This document shows positions 1 to 7,310 of a DNA stretch of 64,000 nt, in pieces. The DNA is taken from contig NZ_AP023354.1 of the NCBI RefSeq assembly GCF_018324685.1, forward strand, positions 1,674,001 through 1,738,000. The letters run 5' to 3'. The translations under genes were made by a program, and so were the position numbers. The DNA is from Actinocatenispora sera. GTDB lineage: Bacteria > Actinomycetota > Actinomycetes > Mycobacteriales > Micromonosporaceae. The number at the start of each line of letters is the position of its first letter. Position 1 is the first letter of the stretch. Under the pieces are notes generated by a model. It searched no databases. It worked only from the letters and a program-made list of their open reading frames with translations, and was not told where the DNA came from.

Positions 1-85
1 GCTCGCGGGTGAGCAGGCGCTGGGCCCGCATCCAGGCATCCCAGAACTCCCACTCCTCCGGACCCAGCGACCGCGTCTCCGTCAT
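1..85 (-). CDS. MarR-family regulator, N-terminal part only
   Basis: Only the first 28 codons are in the window; the gene runs off the left edge. The reading frame starts at an ATG (83-85) and begins MTETRSLGPEEWEFWDAWMR, which resembles the first helix of actinobacterial MarR proteins. It is divergent from the FMN reductase gene at 171. Two palindromic sites lie between the two starts, the usual arrangement for a MarR repressor controlling itself and its neighbour. The family call rests on a short stretch plus context. Confidence 0.55.
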   Translation of the reverse strand, partial: MTETRSLGPEEWEFWDAWMRAQRLLTRE

Positions 86-108
86 GCCGCCAGAATACCG
101 TGACCAGC

Positions 109-157
109 AGAGTTGTCACCTCAACTCTTTCTCCGTTAGAGTTGACGTATCAACTCT
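109..157. promoter_or_regulatory. Two tandem palindromic operators
   Basis: A perfect inverted repeat AGAGTTGA-CGTA-TCAACTCT occupies 138-157. A second copy, AGAGTTGT-CACC-TCAACTCT with one arm mismatch, occupies 109-128. Both have 8-bp arms and a 4-bp spacer, and their centres are 29 bp apart. They fill the gap between the divergent MarR gene and the FMN reductase gene, so they are most simply the binding sites of that MarR protein. The binding role is inferred. Confidence 0.7.
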
Positions 158-170
158 CGGAAGGAAGTCC

Positions 171-758
171 ATGCCACTCCGCATCGCGCTCATCCTCGGC
201 AGCACCCGCCCCGGGCGCCGCGGCGACCAGATCGCCGCCTGGGCCCTGGAAGCCGCCCGCGCCCACGGTGGCGCCAGCTACGAACTGGTCGACCTCGCCG
301 ACCACGACCTCGGCAACCTCGACGAGCCCGGCAACCCGAACCTCCAGCAGTACCAGCATGAACACACCCGGGCCTGGGGCGCACTCGTCGACAGCTTCGA
401 CGGCTACGTGTTCCTCGTCCCCGAGTACAACCACTCCTACCCCGGCGCGCTGAAGAACGCCCTCGACCACGTGTACCGGGAGTGGAACGACAAGGCCGCC
501 GGGATCATCAGCTACGGCGGCTGGGTTGCCGGGGCCCGCGCCGCCGAGGCGCTGCGGCTCGTCCTCGCCGAGCTTCAGGTGGCCACGGTCCGCGCCCAGC
601 CGACCATCTCGACCCGCGCCTCGTTCGGCACCGGCGCCTTCGTCCCACCGGAGGGCCTCGACACCGCCGTGGACGGCATGCTCGACCAGCTGGTCGCCTG
701 GTCCGGCGCGCTGCGCGGCGTCCGCCGGTCCAGGACGCCGGCGACCCCGGCCGCATGA
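171..758 (+). CDS. NADPH-dependent FMN reductase family flavoprotein
   Basis: A 195-residue flavodoxin-like protein. It has the GSTRPGR phosphate-binding loop at about residues 10-16 and the PEYNHSYPGALKNALD motif at about 88-103 that cups the flavin in the NADPH-dependent FMN reductase (ArsH/ChrR/YieF) family. The family reduces FMN, quinones or azo compounds in the cytoplasm. The ATG at 171 follows GGAAGG (159-164). The gene is divergent from a MarR gene and lies behind two MarR-type operators, suggesting induction by a small aromatic or oxidant ligand. Substrate cannot be told from sequence. A frameshifted paralogue lies at 42.6-43.2 kb. Confidence 0.9.
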   Translation: MPLRIALILGSTRPGRRGDQIAAWALEAARAHGGASYELVDLADHDLGNLDEPGNPNLQQYQHEHTRAWGALVDSFDGYVFLVPEYNHSYPGALKNALDHVYREWNDKAAGIISYGGWVAGARAAEALRLVLAELQVATVRAQPTISTRASFGTGAFVPPEGLDTAVDGMLDQLVAWSGALRGVRRSRTPATPAA

Positions 759-840
759 GCTGCCGCACACCCGGCCGCGAGACGGTACGCGGCGAACCGA
801 CGGTCGCCGCATGGACGCAGCCAGACCAGATCCCGCGTGC

Positions 841-1020
841 TTACGCCAGCGGCTGATCGCCGACGAGCGAGGCGTGTGCGGTGAGCGCGACGGTCGCGTC
901 GCCGAACCGGAGGGTCCACCAGCCCCCACGGTCGGGTCCGACCTCCGGCGCCGAAACCCTGGCTGACCGCGGTGGCGTAGCCCTCGGTCCGGGCGGTCCT
1001 GGCACAGACTTCGGTTTCGT
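841..1020 (-). pseudogene. Degenerate remnant of an unidentified gene
   Basis: Protein-like sequence is split over two frames of the minus strand. Upstream is a stretch reading TEVCARTARTEGYATAVSQG. The downstream frame reads GGWWTLRFGDATVALTAHAS and stops at 841. No single frame joins them and no start is visible, so this looks like the 3' end of a broken gene. I do not recognise the family. The rest of the 284-nt gap between 759 and 1042 holds nothing I can identify. Confidence 0.25.
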
Positions 1021-1042
1021 GCCAGCGAAAGCGAGAGGATCC

Positions 1043-1594
1043 TCAGATCAGGACGCCCGAGGCACCGATCGGGGGCGGCCCAAGCTCGGCGCTGGCAAGG
1101 ATCCGATCCACGGTTTGTTCCAGCGACCAGGTGGCCGGGACGATCTGCTCGATCACGAAGTCGAGCAGATCGCGTTCGTGGTACCAGTCGCGCATAGCGT
1201 CGACGCTGAACTCGGCCGCCTGCGGGCGACCTGCGTGCCGGCGAACGGTCTCCTCGAACGGGATGTCGAAGTAGCAGAACGACGATCGGCCGGCGTGGTC
1301 GCGATGCAGGCCGAACAACATGCCGCGATAGTGCGCGGCGTACAGGATGCCGTCGAGGACGACGTGGAAGCCGTGATCAAGGGCGTAGCGGATGGTCTGG
1401 TCGATCAGCCCGATGTTGATGCCGTTCGGGCGGTCGTGTTCGCGCAGCAGGATCCGGCGCAGCTGGTCCTGCTCCACCCAGGCGGTTCCGCGGCCCAACC
1501 GGTGGCGAAGCGCCAGTGCCGTCGTCGTCTTTCCCGATCCCGAGTTGCCCCGAAGTACGACGAGGCCGGTCTGCGTGGTCCCGGTGATCGACAC
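1043..1594 (-). CDS. P-loop kinase (AAA_33 / Zeta-like)
   Basis: A 183-residue protein with a Walker A motif GNSGSGKTT at about residues 16-24, followed by a compact nucleotide-kinase fold. A Walker B-like HVVLDGILY lies near residue 80 and an Arg-rich lid region follows. The length and layout match small kinases of the AAA_33/chloramphenicol phosphotransferase-like group, whose substrates are small molecules and mostly unknown. The GTG start at 1594 is preceded by TAGGTT (1601-1606) at 6 nt, a leaderless arrangement, and no separate ribosome site is needed. It stands alone between remnants and the small Cys protein gene. Confidence 0.75.
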   Translation of the reverse strand: MSITGTTQTGLVVLRGNSGSGKTTTALALRHRLGRGTAWVEQDQLRRILLREHDRPNGINIGLIDQTIRYALDHGFHVVLDGILYAAHYRGMLFGLHRDHAGRSSFCYFDIPFEETVRRHAGRPQAAEFSVDAMRDWYHERDLLDFVIEQIVPATWSLEQTVDRILASAELGPPPIGASGVLI

Positions 1595-1698
1595 CTCCGG
1601 AACCTATCCGGCGGAACAGCGGTCCGGCTCTTCGGGTTGCAGTCGGTACCTGGGTACGGGTTTACCGTCGAGGGATGGGGCGGACGGAGGACCAGGTC

Positions 1699-2034
1699 AT
1701 GACGTCGTGGGTACCGGGTGCGTGCACGCTGCCGACGGTGGACCAGCCGTTGCGGCAGGCGGAGTTCGACGACGTGTTCGCCGAGTCCGGACGGTGCGTC
1801 GAGCGGACGGCCGACACCGCGGTACGGGTCGAGTTCGAGCCGGCCGCCGCCGTGGCGGCGCGGCTCGCCGACCTCGCGATGCGGGAGTGTTCCTGCTGCT
1901 CGTTCTTCGGCTTCACGCTGCGGATGTCGGATGGCCGGCTGCTCCTCGACGTCGAGGTACCGGCGGCGCACCTCCCGGTGCTGGACGCGCTCGCCGCGCG
2001 CGCCACCTCCGCGATCCCGGGCGCGCGAGCATGA
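1699..2034 (+). CDS. Small Cys-containing protein next to MerR regulator
   Basis: A 111-residue soluble protein containing an ECSCCSFF segment in the middle. Small proteins of this type often sit directly before a MerR-family gene in actinobacteria, and I infer a metal- or thiol-related role. The ATG at 1699 is preferred over the one at 1675 because GGAGG (1686-1690) is correctly spaced for it. The stop overlaps the start of the MerR gene (ATGA at 2031-2034), so the two are translationally coupled. Biochemical function is unknown. Confidence 0.7.
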   Translation: MTSWVPGACTLPTVDQPLRQAEFDDVFAESGRCVERTADTAVRVEFEPAAAVAARLADLAMRECSCCSFFGFTLRMSDGRLLLDVEVPAAHLPVLDALAARATSAIPGARA

Positions 2035-2576
2035 CCCGGGCGCCGCGATCCACTCCGCTGCCCGCCGACCGGCACACGCCGCGATCCCCGCAGCCGCGCG
2101 CCGACCAGGGCACGCCGCGTTCGGCGCCGCTGCCCGCCGACCGGCACGGGCCGCGATCCGCCTGGAGCGCAGGCGATCGGCCGACGCTGCGGTCCGGGGA
2201 GGTCGCCGCCGCGGCCGGGGTCAACCAGCAGACCCTGCGGTACTACGAGCGGCGCGGGCTGGTCGCCGCGCCGGCGCGCACGCTGGGCGGGCACCGGCAG
2301 TACCCGGTCGAGACGGTGCAGTTGCTGCGCACCATCAAGACCGCGCAACGCCTCGGTTTCACCCTCGAGGAGATCGCCGACCTGCTGGCGCTCGGGGCGC
2401 GGCAGGGTAGCCCGCATCGGCTCGCCGAGGCGAAGTTGGCCGAGATCGAGCGGCGGATCGCCGACCTGATGGCGATCCGCCACGCGCTGCGGGAGGCGGT
2501 CGAGGCCGGTTGCGACGACCTCGCCGTCTGCGCCGAGAACCCGCGCTGCCCCCTCCCGTACGAGCAGTGCACCTGA
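2031..2576 (+). CDS. MerR-family transcriptional regulator with repeat-derived N-terminus
   Basis: A 181-residue regulator. The MerR winged helix begins at about residue 55 (LRSGEVAAAAGVNQQTLRYY), followed by the dimerisation helix. A Cys-rich tail, GCDDLAVCAENPRCPLPYEQC, has the spacing of metal- or thiol-sensing MerR proteins. The first 54 residues are not part of the normal fold: they are encoded by four tandem 36-bp units (2048-2191), giving a 12-residue Pro/Arg period. A start inside the repeat is possible, but no ATG or GTG with a ribosome site is evident. The gene is coupled by ATGA to the upstream Cys protein. Confidence 0.85.
   Translation: MTRAPRSTPLPADRHTPRSPQPRADQGTPRSAPLPADRHGPRSAWSAGDRPTLRSGEVAAAAGVNQQTLRYYERRGLVAAPARTLGGHRQYPVETVQLLRTIKTAQRLGFTLEEIADLLALGARQGSPHRLAEAKLAEIERRIADLMAIRHALREAVEAGCDDLAVCAENPRCPLPYEQCT
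2048..2191 (+). repeat. 36-bp tandem repeat, four units, in frame
   Basis: Units are 2048-2083, 2084-2119, 2120-2155 and 2156-2191, each exactly 36 bp. Each carries a GCCGACC-like core and ends in GCCGCG or GCTGCG; the fourth is the most diverged. They keep the reading frame of the MerR gene and add 48 residues to its N-terminus. Confidence 0.8.
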
Positions 2577-2707
2577 CCGCCGCGCGGCGGTGCCGACCGA
2601 TGCGGCGAAGCGGCAGAATGGGTCTGTTGACCGCACCTGCTCCCCGGGCGCGCAGTACGAAGGACCGGTCTTGCGCCCCGCCATGGCCGGCGGCTTAGGG
2701 TGGGGTG

Positions 2708-3391
2708 ATGAAGCTTCTCCTGACCGACTCCGGAGTGAAGAACGCGAGCATGCGGGCGGCCCTGGTCGATCTTCTGGGTAAGCCCATCTCCGAGGCCAAC
2801 GCCCTCTGCATCCCCACCGCTGGGTACGGCGGCCCGTACGGGGATCCGGGCGGGCCGTGGCGTTTCGTCAGCGGACGGTCCCCGAACCCCATGACCGACC
2901 TGGGGTGGAAGTCGGTGGGGTTGCTGGAGCTCACGGCGCTGCCCGGCATCGACAAGCAGCGCTGGGTCTCCTGGGTCCGCGAGGCGGACGTCCTGCTGGT
3001 GAACGGCGGCGACGCACTCTACCTGTGCCACTGGATGCGGGAGTCCGGGCTCGCCGACCTCTTCCCGTCGCTGACCGACACGGTCTACGTGGGCCTCAGC
3101 GCCGGGAGCATGGTGCTGACTCCCCGCATCGGGGAGGAGTTCGTCGGCTGGAAGCCACCGAGCGGGGACGACACGACGTTGGGAGTCGTCGATTTCTCCA
3201 TCTTCCCGCATCTCGACAGCCCGGACTGTCCGGAGAACACGATGGACGAGGCCGAACGATGGGCGGCCAAGCTGGACGGTCCGGCCTACGTCATCGACGC
3301 TCAGACCGCCATCAAGGTGATCGACGGCGATGTCGAGGTCCTCTCGGAGGGACACTGGACGCTGCTCAACCCGCCGGCGAGCCCGCGCTGA
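2708..3391 (+). CDS. Peptidase E-like (S51 family) protein
   Basis: A 227-residue protein of the S51 dipeptidase E family, cytoplasmic enzymes of the class I glutamine-amidotransferase-like fold that cleave Asp-Xaa dipeptides. The nucleophile motif VGLSAGSM is at about residues 135-142, the upstream VNGGDALYL loop matches the oxyanion region, and FSIFPHLDSP supplies the expected histidine. The ATG at 2708 is 6 nt after TAGGGT (2696-2701), so transcription probably starts at the start codon. It appears to be a single-gene unit. Confidence in the fold is high; the dipeptidase substrate is inferred from family. Confidence 0.85.
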   Translation: MKLLLTDSGVKNASMRAALVDLLGKPISEANALCIPTAGYGGPYGDPGGPWRFVSGRSPNPMTDLGWKSVGLLELTALPGIDKQRWVSWVREADVLLVNGGDALYLCHWMRESGLADLFPSLTDTVYVGLSAGSMVLTPRIGEEFVGWKPPSGDDTTLGVVDFSIFPHLDSPDCPENTMDEAERWAAKLDGPAYVIDAQTAIKVIDGDVEVLSEGHWTLLNPPASPR

Positions 3392-3409
3392 CCGGGATCC
3401 GTGGCCCCC

Positions 3410-3500
3410 TGCGGGAACGGTCGTCGCCGGCTGCGACGACCTCGCCACCTGCGCCACGGCACCCGACTGTCTCTCTCGTACGAGCCTCACCCGAGCCGTC
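3410..3500 (+). pseudogene. C-terminal fragment of a MerR regulator
   Basis: The segment encodes AGCDDLATCATAPDC, matching the metal-binding tail of the intact MerR protein (AGCDDLAVCAENPRC). It then continues in another frame with LSYE, matching the PLPYEQC region. A 1-nt deletion relative to 2551-2570 explains the frame change. No HTH part precedes it, so only the 3' end of a second MerR gene survives. The remaining bases up to 3622 hold no recognisable gene. Confidence 0.6.
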
Positions 3501-3622
3501 ATCATCGACGTGGCACTGCACCTGGACCAGGCGTTACCGCCGGACGGGCATCTGCCGCCGGTTCCGGTCACGGGATTGCTGCGGCACTAGACGAACGGGG
3601 GTGTGGGTTGCGGGGATCGTTG

Positions 3623-4105
3623 GTGAGTGACCGGTTGCGGCTCGACGAGGTCGTCGCGACGGATGCGGACCGGCTGTACGCGGCGTTGACCGATCCGGCG
3701 ATGTCGGACGAGACGCGGAGCCCGTTCCGGTCCCTGGCGGGGACGACGCTGTGGGTCGGGCACCGGGTCGACGACCGGGACAGCCACGGGCTCTGCTCGT
3801 ACCTGCTACGCGACCGGGATACCGGTGAGCTGGTCGGTGTCTGCGGGGTACGCCTCGGGCAGGCCGCCGCGGAACCCGAGCTCGGCTACCGGATCGCCGC
3901 GCGGTACCGGCGCCGCGGCCTGGCGACCGAGGCGGCGGCGGCGGTCGTCGACGAGTGCCGGAACGCCGGGCTGCGCCGGGTGTGGGCCAGCATCCGACCG
4001 GACAACATCGCGTCCCGGCGGGTGGTCGAACAACTCGGCATGCGCCTCGCTGCCACCGACCAGGACAACTCTGGCCCCCTCCACCGCTACACCGTCGAGC
4101 TCTGA
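3623..4105 (+). CDS. GNAT family N-acetyltransferase (RimJ/RimL type)
   Basis: A 160-residue GNAT protein. It shows the acetyl-CoA-binding segment ELGYRIAARYRRRGLATEAA (motif A, about residues 86-105) and the NIASRRVVEQLGM motif of the RimJ/RimL branch. The GTG at 3623 follows CGGGGA (3611-3616) at a workable distance, which decides the start. A second, unrelated GNAT gene follows 28 nt later, so the two may be cotranscribed. The acceptor is unknown. Confidence 0.85.
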   Translation: MSDRLRLDEVVATDADRLYAALTDPAMSDETRSPFRSLAGTTLWVGHRVDDRDSHGLCSYLLRDRDTGELVGVCGVRLGQAAAEPELGYRIAARYRRRGLATEAAAAVVDECRNAGLRRVWASIRPDNIASRRVVEQLGMRLAATDQDNSGPLHRYTVEL

Positions 4106-4133
4106 TCCACCTCGGAACGGCAAGACTGTCAGG

Positions 4134-4736
4134 GTGAACACGATCGAGGTGCCGGAGGTTCGGGACGCGGGGGCCGTGGCTCGGATGCATCTGCGGGCTT
4201 GGTACGAGACGTATGACCAGGATGGGTCGGGGGTGGACGCGGCGTGGATCGCGCAAAACCTCGGCCATCTCGGTACCGCGGCAGGGATCGACGGCTGGGC
4301 GGCGGAGATCGCGGTGGCGCGACGGGAACCCGAGCGGGTGTTCTGCCGCATCGTCCGGACCATCACCGAGGTCGGCGCCACCACCGACGGCGCCACCGCC
4401 ATCGATGCCGTCACCGGCGCCGGTACTGTCCGGGCTGACGGCGATGCTGGGGGAGGCGCGCCCGTCGTCGGGTTCCTGTACGGGCGCCGTGCCGACACGG
4501 TGACGCTCGGCCCGATGTACCTGCTCGCCGAGGCGCAGGGCACCGGGGTCGCGGACCTGCTGATGGGGGAGTTCCTCGGGTGGGCCGGCGCGGCGCCGAT
4601 CCGGCTGTGGGTGAGCGAGTTCAACACCCGGGCCGTCCGCTTCTACACCCGGTACGGCTTCGTCGCCACGGGCGAACGCGAGCTCTGGCGGGACCGCCTG
4701 CGCAACGTTCGCATGGTCCGCCCGGCCGGCGGATAG
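4134..4736 (+). CDS. GNAT family N-acetyltransferase
   Basis: A 200-residue GNAT protein beginning at a GTG. The fold signature is in the C-terminal half: LGPMYLLAEAQGTGVADLLM (beta4 and the CoA loop, about residues 123-142) and EFNTRAVRFYTRYGF near residue 165. The N-terminal half has an AWYETY segment and a longer acidic loop. It follows another GNAT gene on the same strand with a 28-nt gap. A short broken sigma-factor-like sequence begins 6 nt after its stop. The acceptor is unknown. Confidence 0.85.
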   Translation: MNTIEVPEVRDAGAVARMHLRAWYETYDQDGSGVDAAWIAQNLGHLGTAAGIDGWAAEIAVARREPERVFCRIVRTITEVGATTDGATAIDAVTGAGTVRADGDAGGGAPVVGFLYGRRADTVTLGPMYLLAEAQGTGVADLLMGEFLGWAGAAPIRLWVSEFNTRAVRFYTRYGFVATGERELWRDRLRNVRMVRPAGG

Positions 4737-4742
4737 CAGCTG

Positions 4743-4842
4743 GTGCGGCGGATCGGGCGGGAGCCGGAGCTGTTCCGGGTCGTGCACAACAGGTACTACG
4801 GCGATCTGTACCGGTACGTGGCCGGGCGGCCTCCGCTCCGGA
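4743..4842 (+). pseudogene. Fragment resembling ECF sigma factor region 2
   Basis: The open frame starting with GTG at 4743 encodes REPELFRVVHNRYYGDLYRY followed by VAGRP. This resembles the first helix of sigma-70 region 2 in ECF factors (Leu-Phe...Tyr-x-Leu-Tyr-Arg-Tyr-Val). After about 33 codons similarity ends and the sequence runs into a duplicated 3' tail of the next gene. It is a head-only fragment; the assignment rests on a short stretch. Confidence 0.4.
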
Positions 4843-4869
4843 TGCACGGCACTCGCCGGCCTGTCTCGA

Positions 4870-4961
4870 CCGGTCAGGGATGTTCCGCCAGTCGGCTGCG
4901 GCGAGGGCTCGCTGGGCGATACCGCGGGCTGGTCAGGGATGCTCCGGCCAGTCGGCTGCGT
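4870..4961. repeat. Duplicated 3' end of the downstream acetyltransferase gene
   Basis: About 27 bp around GGTCAGGGATG.TCCG.CCAGTCGGCTGCG occur twice, at about 4871-4898 and 4932-4960. The second copy contains the stop and last eight codons (AADWPEHP) of the minus-strand GNAT gene. The first is an out-of-gene copy with an indel and reads AADWRNIP before its stop. Confidence 0.65.
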
Positions 4962-5460
4962 GCAGGTGGACGGGGAGGCCGTGGGCGGTCGCGGTGCGTT
5001 CGAAGGGGAAGCCGATCTTGGTGGCGACGCGCTGTGAGGGCACGTTGTCGGGGCGGATGACGGCGACCAGCCGGGTCGCGCCGAGTATGTCGCGGGCGAA
5101 GTCGCGGCAGGCCGCCGCCGCCTCGGTGGCGAGGCCGCGGCCCTGCAACTCGGTGCGTACGTGGTAGCCGACCTCGAGCTCGGTGACCCCGTCCACCTGC
5201 TGCGGGGTCAGGCCACAGTCGCCGACGAACTCGCCGGTGCCGCGCAGCTCGACCGCCCACAGCCCGTACCCCTCGTCGCGGTACAGCCGCTGGTTCCAGT
5301 CGATCCAGCCGCGGGCCTCGTCGCGCGTCTTGGGCCGCGGGTAGTACCGCATCACGGCCGGGTCGCCGAGCAGCGCCGCCATGTCGTCGAGGTCGTCGCC
5401 GGTCATCGGCCGGAACGCGAGCCGTTCGGTGGGCGGCGGGGTACGAGCTTCGCGATCCAT
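4933..5460 (-). CDS. GNAT family N-acetyltransferase (RimJ/RimL type)
   Basis: A 175-residue RimJ/RimL-like acetyltransferase. ELEVGYHVRTELQGRGLATE (about residues 91-110) is the acetyl-CoA-binding motif A, and RPDNVPSQRVATKIGF is motif B. Proteins of this branch often carry the PxxMRYYP segment seen near residue 38. The ATG at 5460 follows a strong GGAGGAT. Its 3' end is duplicated just downstream (4871-4898). No partner gene is visible. Confidence 0.88.
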   Translation of the reverse strand: MDREARTPPPTERLAFRPMTGDDLDDMAALLGDPAVMRYYPRPKTRDEARGWIDWNQRLYRDEGYGLWAVELRGTGEFVGDCGLTPQQVDGVTELEVGYHVRTELQGRGLATEAAAACRDFARDILGATRLVAVIRPDNVPSQRVATKIGFPFERTATAHGLPVHLHAADWPEHP

Positions 5461-5691
5461 GACATCCTCCCGGCGTGGGCAAGCCCCGGCAGCGTAGCCG
5501 GCAGTTCCGCGTCCTTCACCCGGTTTCCGGATGCCGACCGGCGAAGTCCGTCTGCGAGCGGTCCAGCGCTCGGCTGACCCTCGGGTCGCGACCGGCGGGC
5601 GCCGCGATGTCGGCCCGCAGCCAGCGGACCAGTGGGCCGCTCGACCCCCCCAAAACGAGGCTGACCGGTCCGGCACGGCGGGATTCCCTGA

Positions 5692-6126
5692 CACGGCCCA
5701 GGGTCTGTTTCGGAGCCCCACGGCCACGCCCGCGACGGGGATCCCGACCTGGTGCTGCACTTCGCCGTCTGCCGCGTCGCCGGCCGGGCGCTCGCCGTGG
5801 CGCCGCCGGCGGCCGACGTGTTCGCCCCCGTACCGGACGATCTCGTGCTGGCACAGCTCGCGGCCGAGTTGAGGTGGGCGGTGCGGCACGCGCCCGGCGA
5901 GTACGCGGTGCTCAACGCCTGCCGTGCCTGGCGGTTCGCCGCCGACGGCGCCCTGGTCTCCAAAGTGGACGGTGGCTGCTGGGCGGTGTCGCGGGTCGGT
6001 GCGGCCGACGGCGTGCTGATCGAGGCCGCGCTGGCGCGCCAGCGGTGCGAGTCGGCGGCGGCGCTCGATCCGGCCGCGGTGGCTGGCTTCGTCCGCCCCA
6101 TCGGCGCGCGGCTGGCCGACCGCTGA
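5692..6126 (+). pseudogene. Truncated aminoglycoside nucleotidyltransferase-like gene (DUF4111 half)
   Basis: The frame opens after a stop at 5689-5691 and encodes GHARDGDPDLVLHFAVCRV, a Val/Pro-rich linker and NACRAWRFAADGALVSKVDG. This is the C-terminal helical domain (DUF4111) of AadA/ANT(3'')-type nucleotidyltransferases. The N-terminal half with the GSxxxGDxxxxSDxD catalytic motif is missing, so the product should be inactive. GTG at 5752 could start a 124-residue protein, but coding similarity begins well before it. The upstream stretch 5461-5691 holds no recognisable gene. Confidence 0.65.
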
Positions 6127-6200
6127 ATCCTCGCCGTTGCGCGGCCGGGGATGTGTTGCGGTGGCGACCCGGTGGGTGCCGCTGCCGAGCGCGCGGTTCG

Positions 6201-6310
6201 CCGGCCGGGAGCTGTACTGGCCGGGAGTTGTACGGGCGGAAGTTGTAGAAGCCAGAGCCGTGCCGGCCGGGAGGCGTGCGGGCGGAAGTTGTAGAAGCCG
6301 GAAGCTGTGC
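6201..6310. repeat. Degenerate short tandem repeat
   Basis: Variants of a unit like GCCGGGAGTTGTAC or GGCGGAAGTTGTAGAAG recur about six times in 110 bp. GGGCGGAAGTTGTAGAAG occurs twice, exactly, from about 6234 and 6280. The array sits between two converging genes. No coding role is evident. Confidence 0.6.
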
Positions 6311-6333
6311 GAGGCGAGCCGTGCGGCACGGGG

Positions 6334-7137
6334 TCACTGCCAGGTTGCGGTGGCGGGGTCGGTGCCGTGGGCGGCGGCGTTGGCGCAGATCGCGTCGTAC
6401 AGCCAGCCGGCGAGGCCCGGCGCGAACCGTTCGTAGTACTCGACGTAGCCGGCGTCGGTGGCCATCATCCGGCCCAGGCACACGTGCATCGAGTGGGTGC
6501 AGTCGAAGTAGGTCTCCATCATCGTGCGGTGCCGCTCGGCCAGGCCGTTCGCCTCGGCGGAGCCGGCCGCGACGCCGGACCGGCACGCGGCGGCGAGATC
6601 GATGGTCAGCTCCTCGATCGAGGCCGCCACCGCCCGCCAGTCGCCGGCGGTCAGCGCACCGGCCCGTTCCGCGTACTGCTGCCACTGCGGGGTGTCGCCC
6701 CACCGGGCTTCCGCTTCGTCGACCCGCTCGGGCTGCCAGTCCGTACCGAAGATCTCGACCTGTTCCTCGGCGCTCAACCGGATGCCGCGCCGGGTGGCGT
6801 CGAGCATCCGGTCGACCGCGCTGATCATCTCGTCGATCCGGGACCGCCGGGACAGCAACTCGTCGCGCTGCCGGCGCAGCTGGTCGCGCGGGTCGGTACC
6901 GGGATCGTCCAGGATCGAGCCGATCTCGGCGAGCGGGAAGCCAAGTTCGCGGTAGACCAGGACCCGGTGGATCCGGGCCACGTCGTCGGGCGAGTAGACG
7001 CGGTAGCCGCCAGGCGTGCGTCCGCTCGGCCGGACCAGGCCGATGGCATCCCAGTGATGCAGTGTTTTCACGCTGACGCCGACGAGCGCCGCTGCCGGCC
7101 CGACCGTGTACCCGCCCGTCCGTACCTGGGAACTCAT
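6334..7137 (-). CDS. TipA-like MerR regulator with TipAS drug-recognition domain
   Basis: A 267-residue protein. Residues 10-80 are a MerR winged helix (TVGPAAALVGVSVKTLHHWD) followed by the long coiled-coil dimerisation helix. The C-terminal half (about 130-260) matches the TipAS-type antibiotic-binding fold, including the Trp-rich GDTPQWQQYAERAG stretch and the TYFDCTHSMHVCLG segment. Such proteins bind cyclic thiopeptides or other drugs and activate their own promoter. ATG at 7137 is followed directly by the MerR motif, fixing the start. No obvious target gene flanks it. Confidence 0.88.
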   Translation of the reverse strand: MSSQVRTGGYTVGPAAALVGVSVKTLHHWDAIGLVRPSGRTPGGYRVYSPDDVARIHRVLVYRELGFPLAEIGSILDDPGTDPRDQLRRQRDELLSRRSRIDEMISAVDRMLDATRRGIRLSAEEQVEIFGTDWQPERVDEAEARWGDTPQWQQYAERAGALTAGDWRAVAASIEELTIDLAAACRSGVAAGSAEANGLAERHRTMMETYFDCTHSMHVCLGRMMATDAGYVEYYERFAPGLAGWLYDAICANAAAHGTDPATATWQ

Positions 7138-7192
7138 CCGCCCAGTGTGGCGCGTCGCCGCGCCCAGCCGGTACGGCAGCGGAAAGCCGGCG

Positions 7193-7250
7193 TTGATCAT
7201 GGGATCGGGACGGCCGTTCCTGGTACGACGTGACCGATTCCCTTGATCAA
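7193..7250. repeat. TTGATCA inverted repeat
   Basis: TTGATCATGGGATCGG (7193-7208) and CCGATTCCCTTGATCAA (7234-7250) form a near-perfect inverted repeat with one mismatch, one bulge and a 25-nt loop. The same TTGATC core forms a six-unit tandem array at 30961-31080. The rest of the gap to 7310 is a short GACGCCGACGC-like repeat. Confidence 0.6.
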
Positions 7251-7310
7251 CGCCAACGCTGGCACCGACGCTGACGCTGGGACCGACGCCGACGCCGGGC
7301 CGGGCGGGCA

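Noticed and set aside
5516-5690. Minus-strand frame reading GPLVRWLRADIAAPAGRD before a stop
   Set aside because: Some protein-like character, but no start, no family and too little sequence to call a gene remnant.
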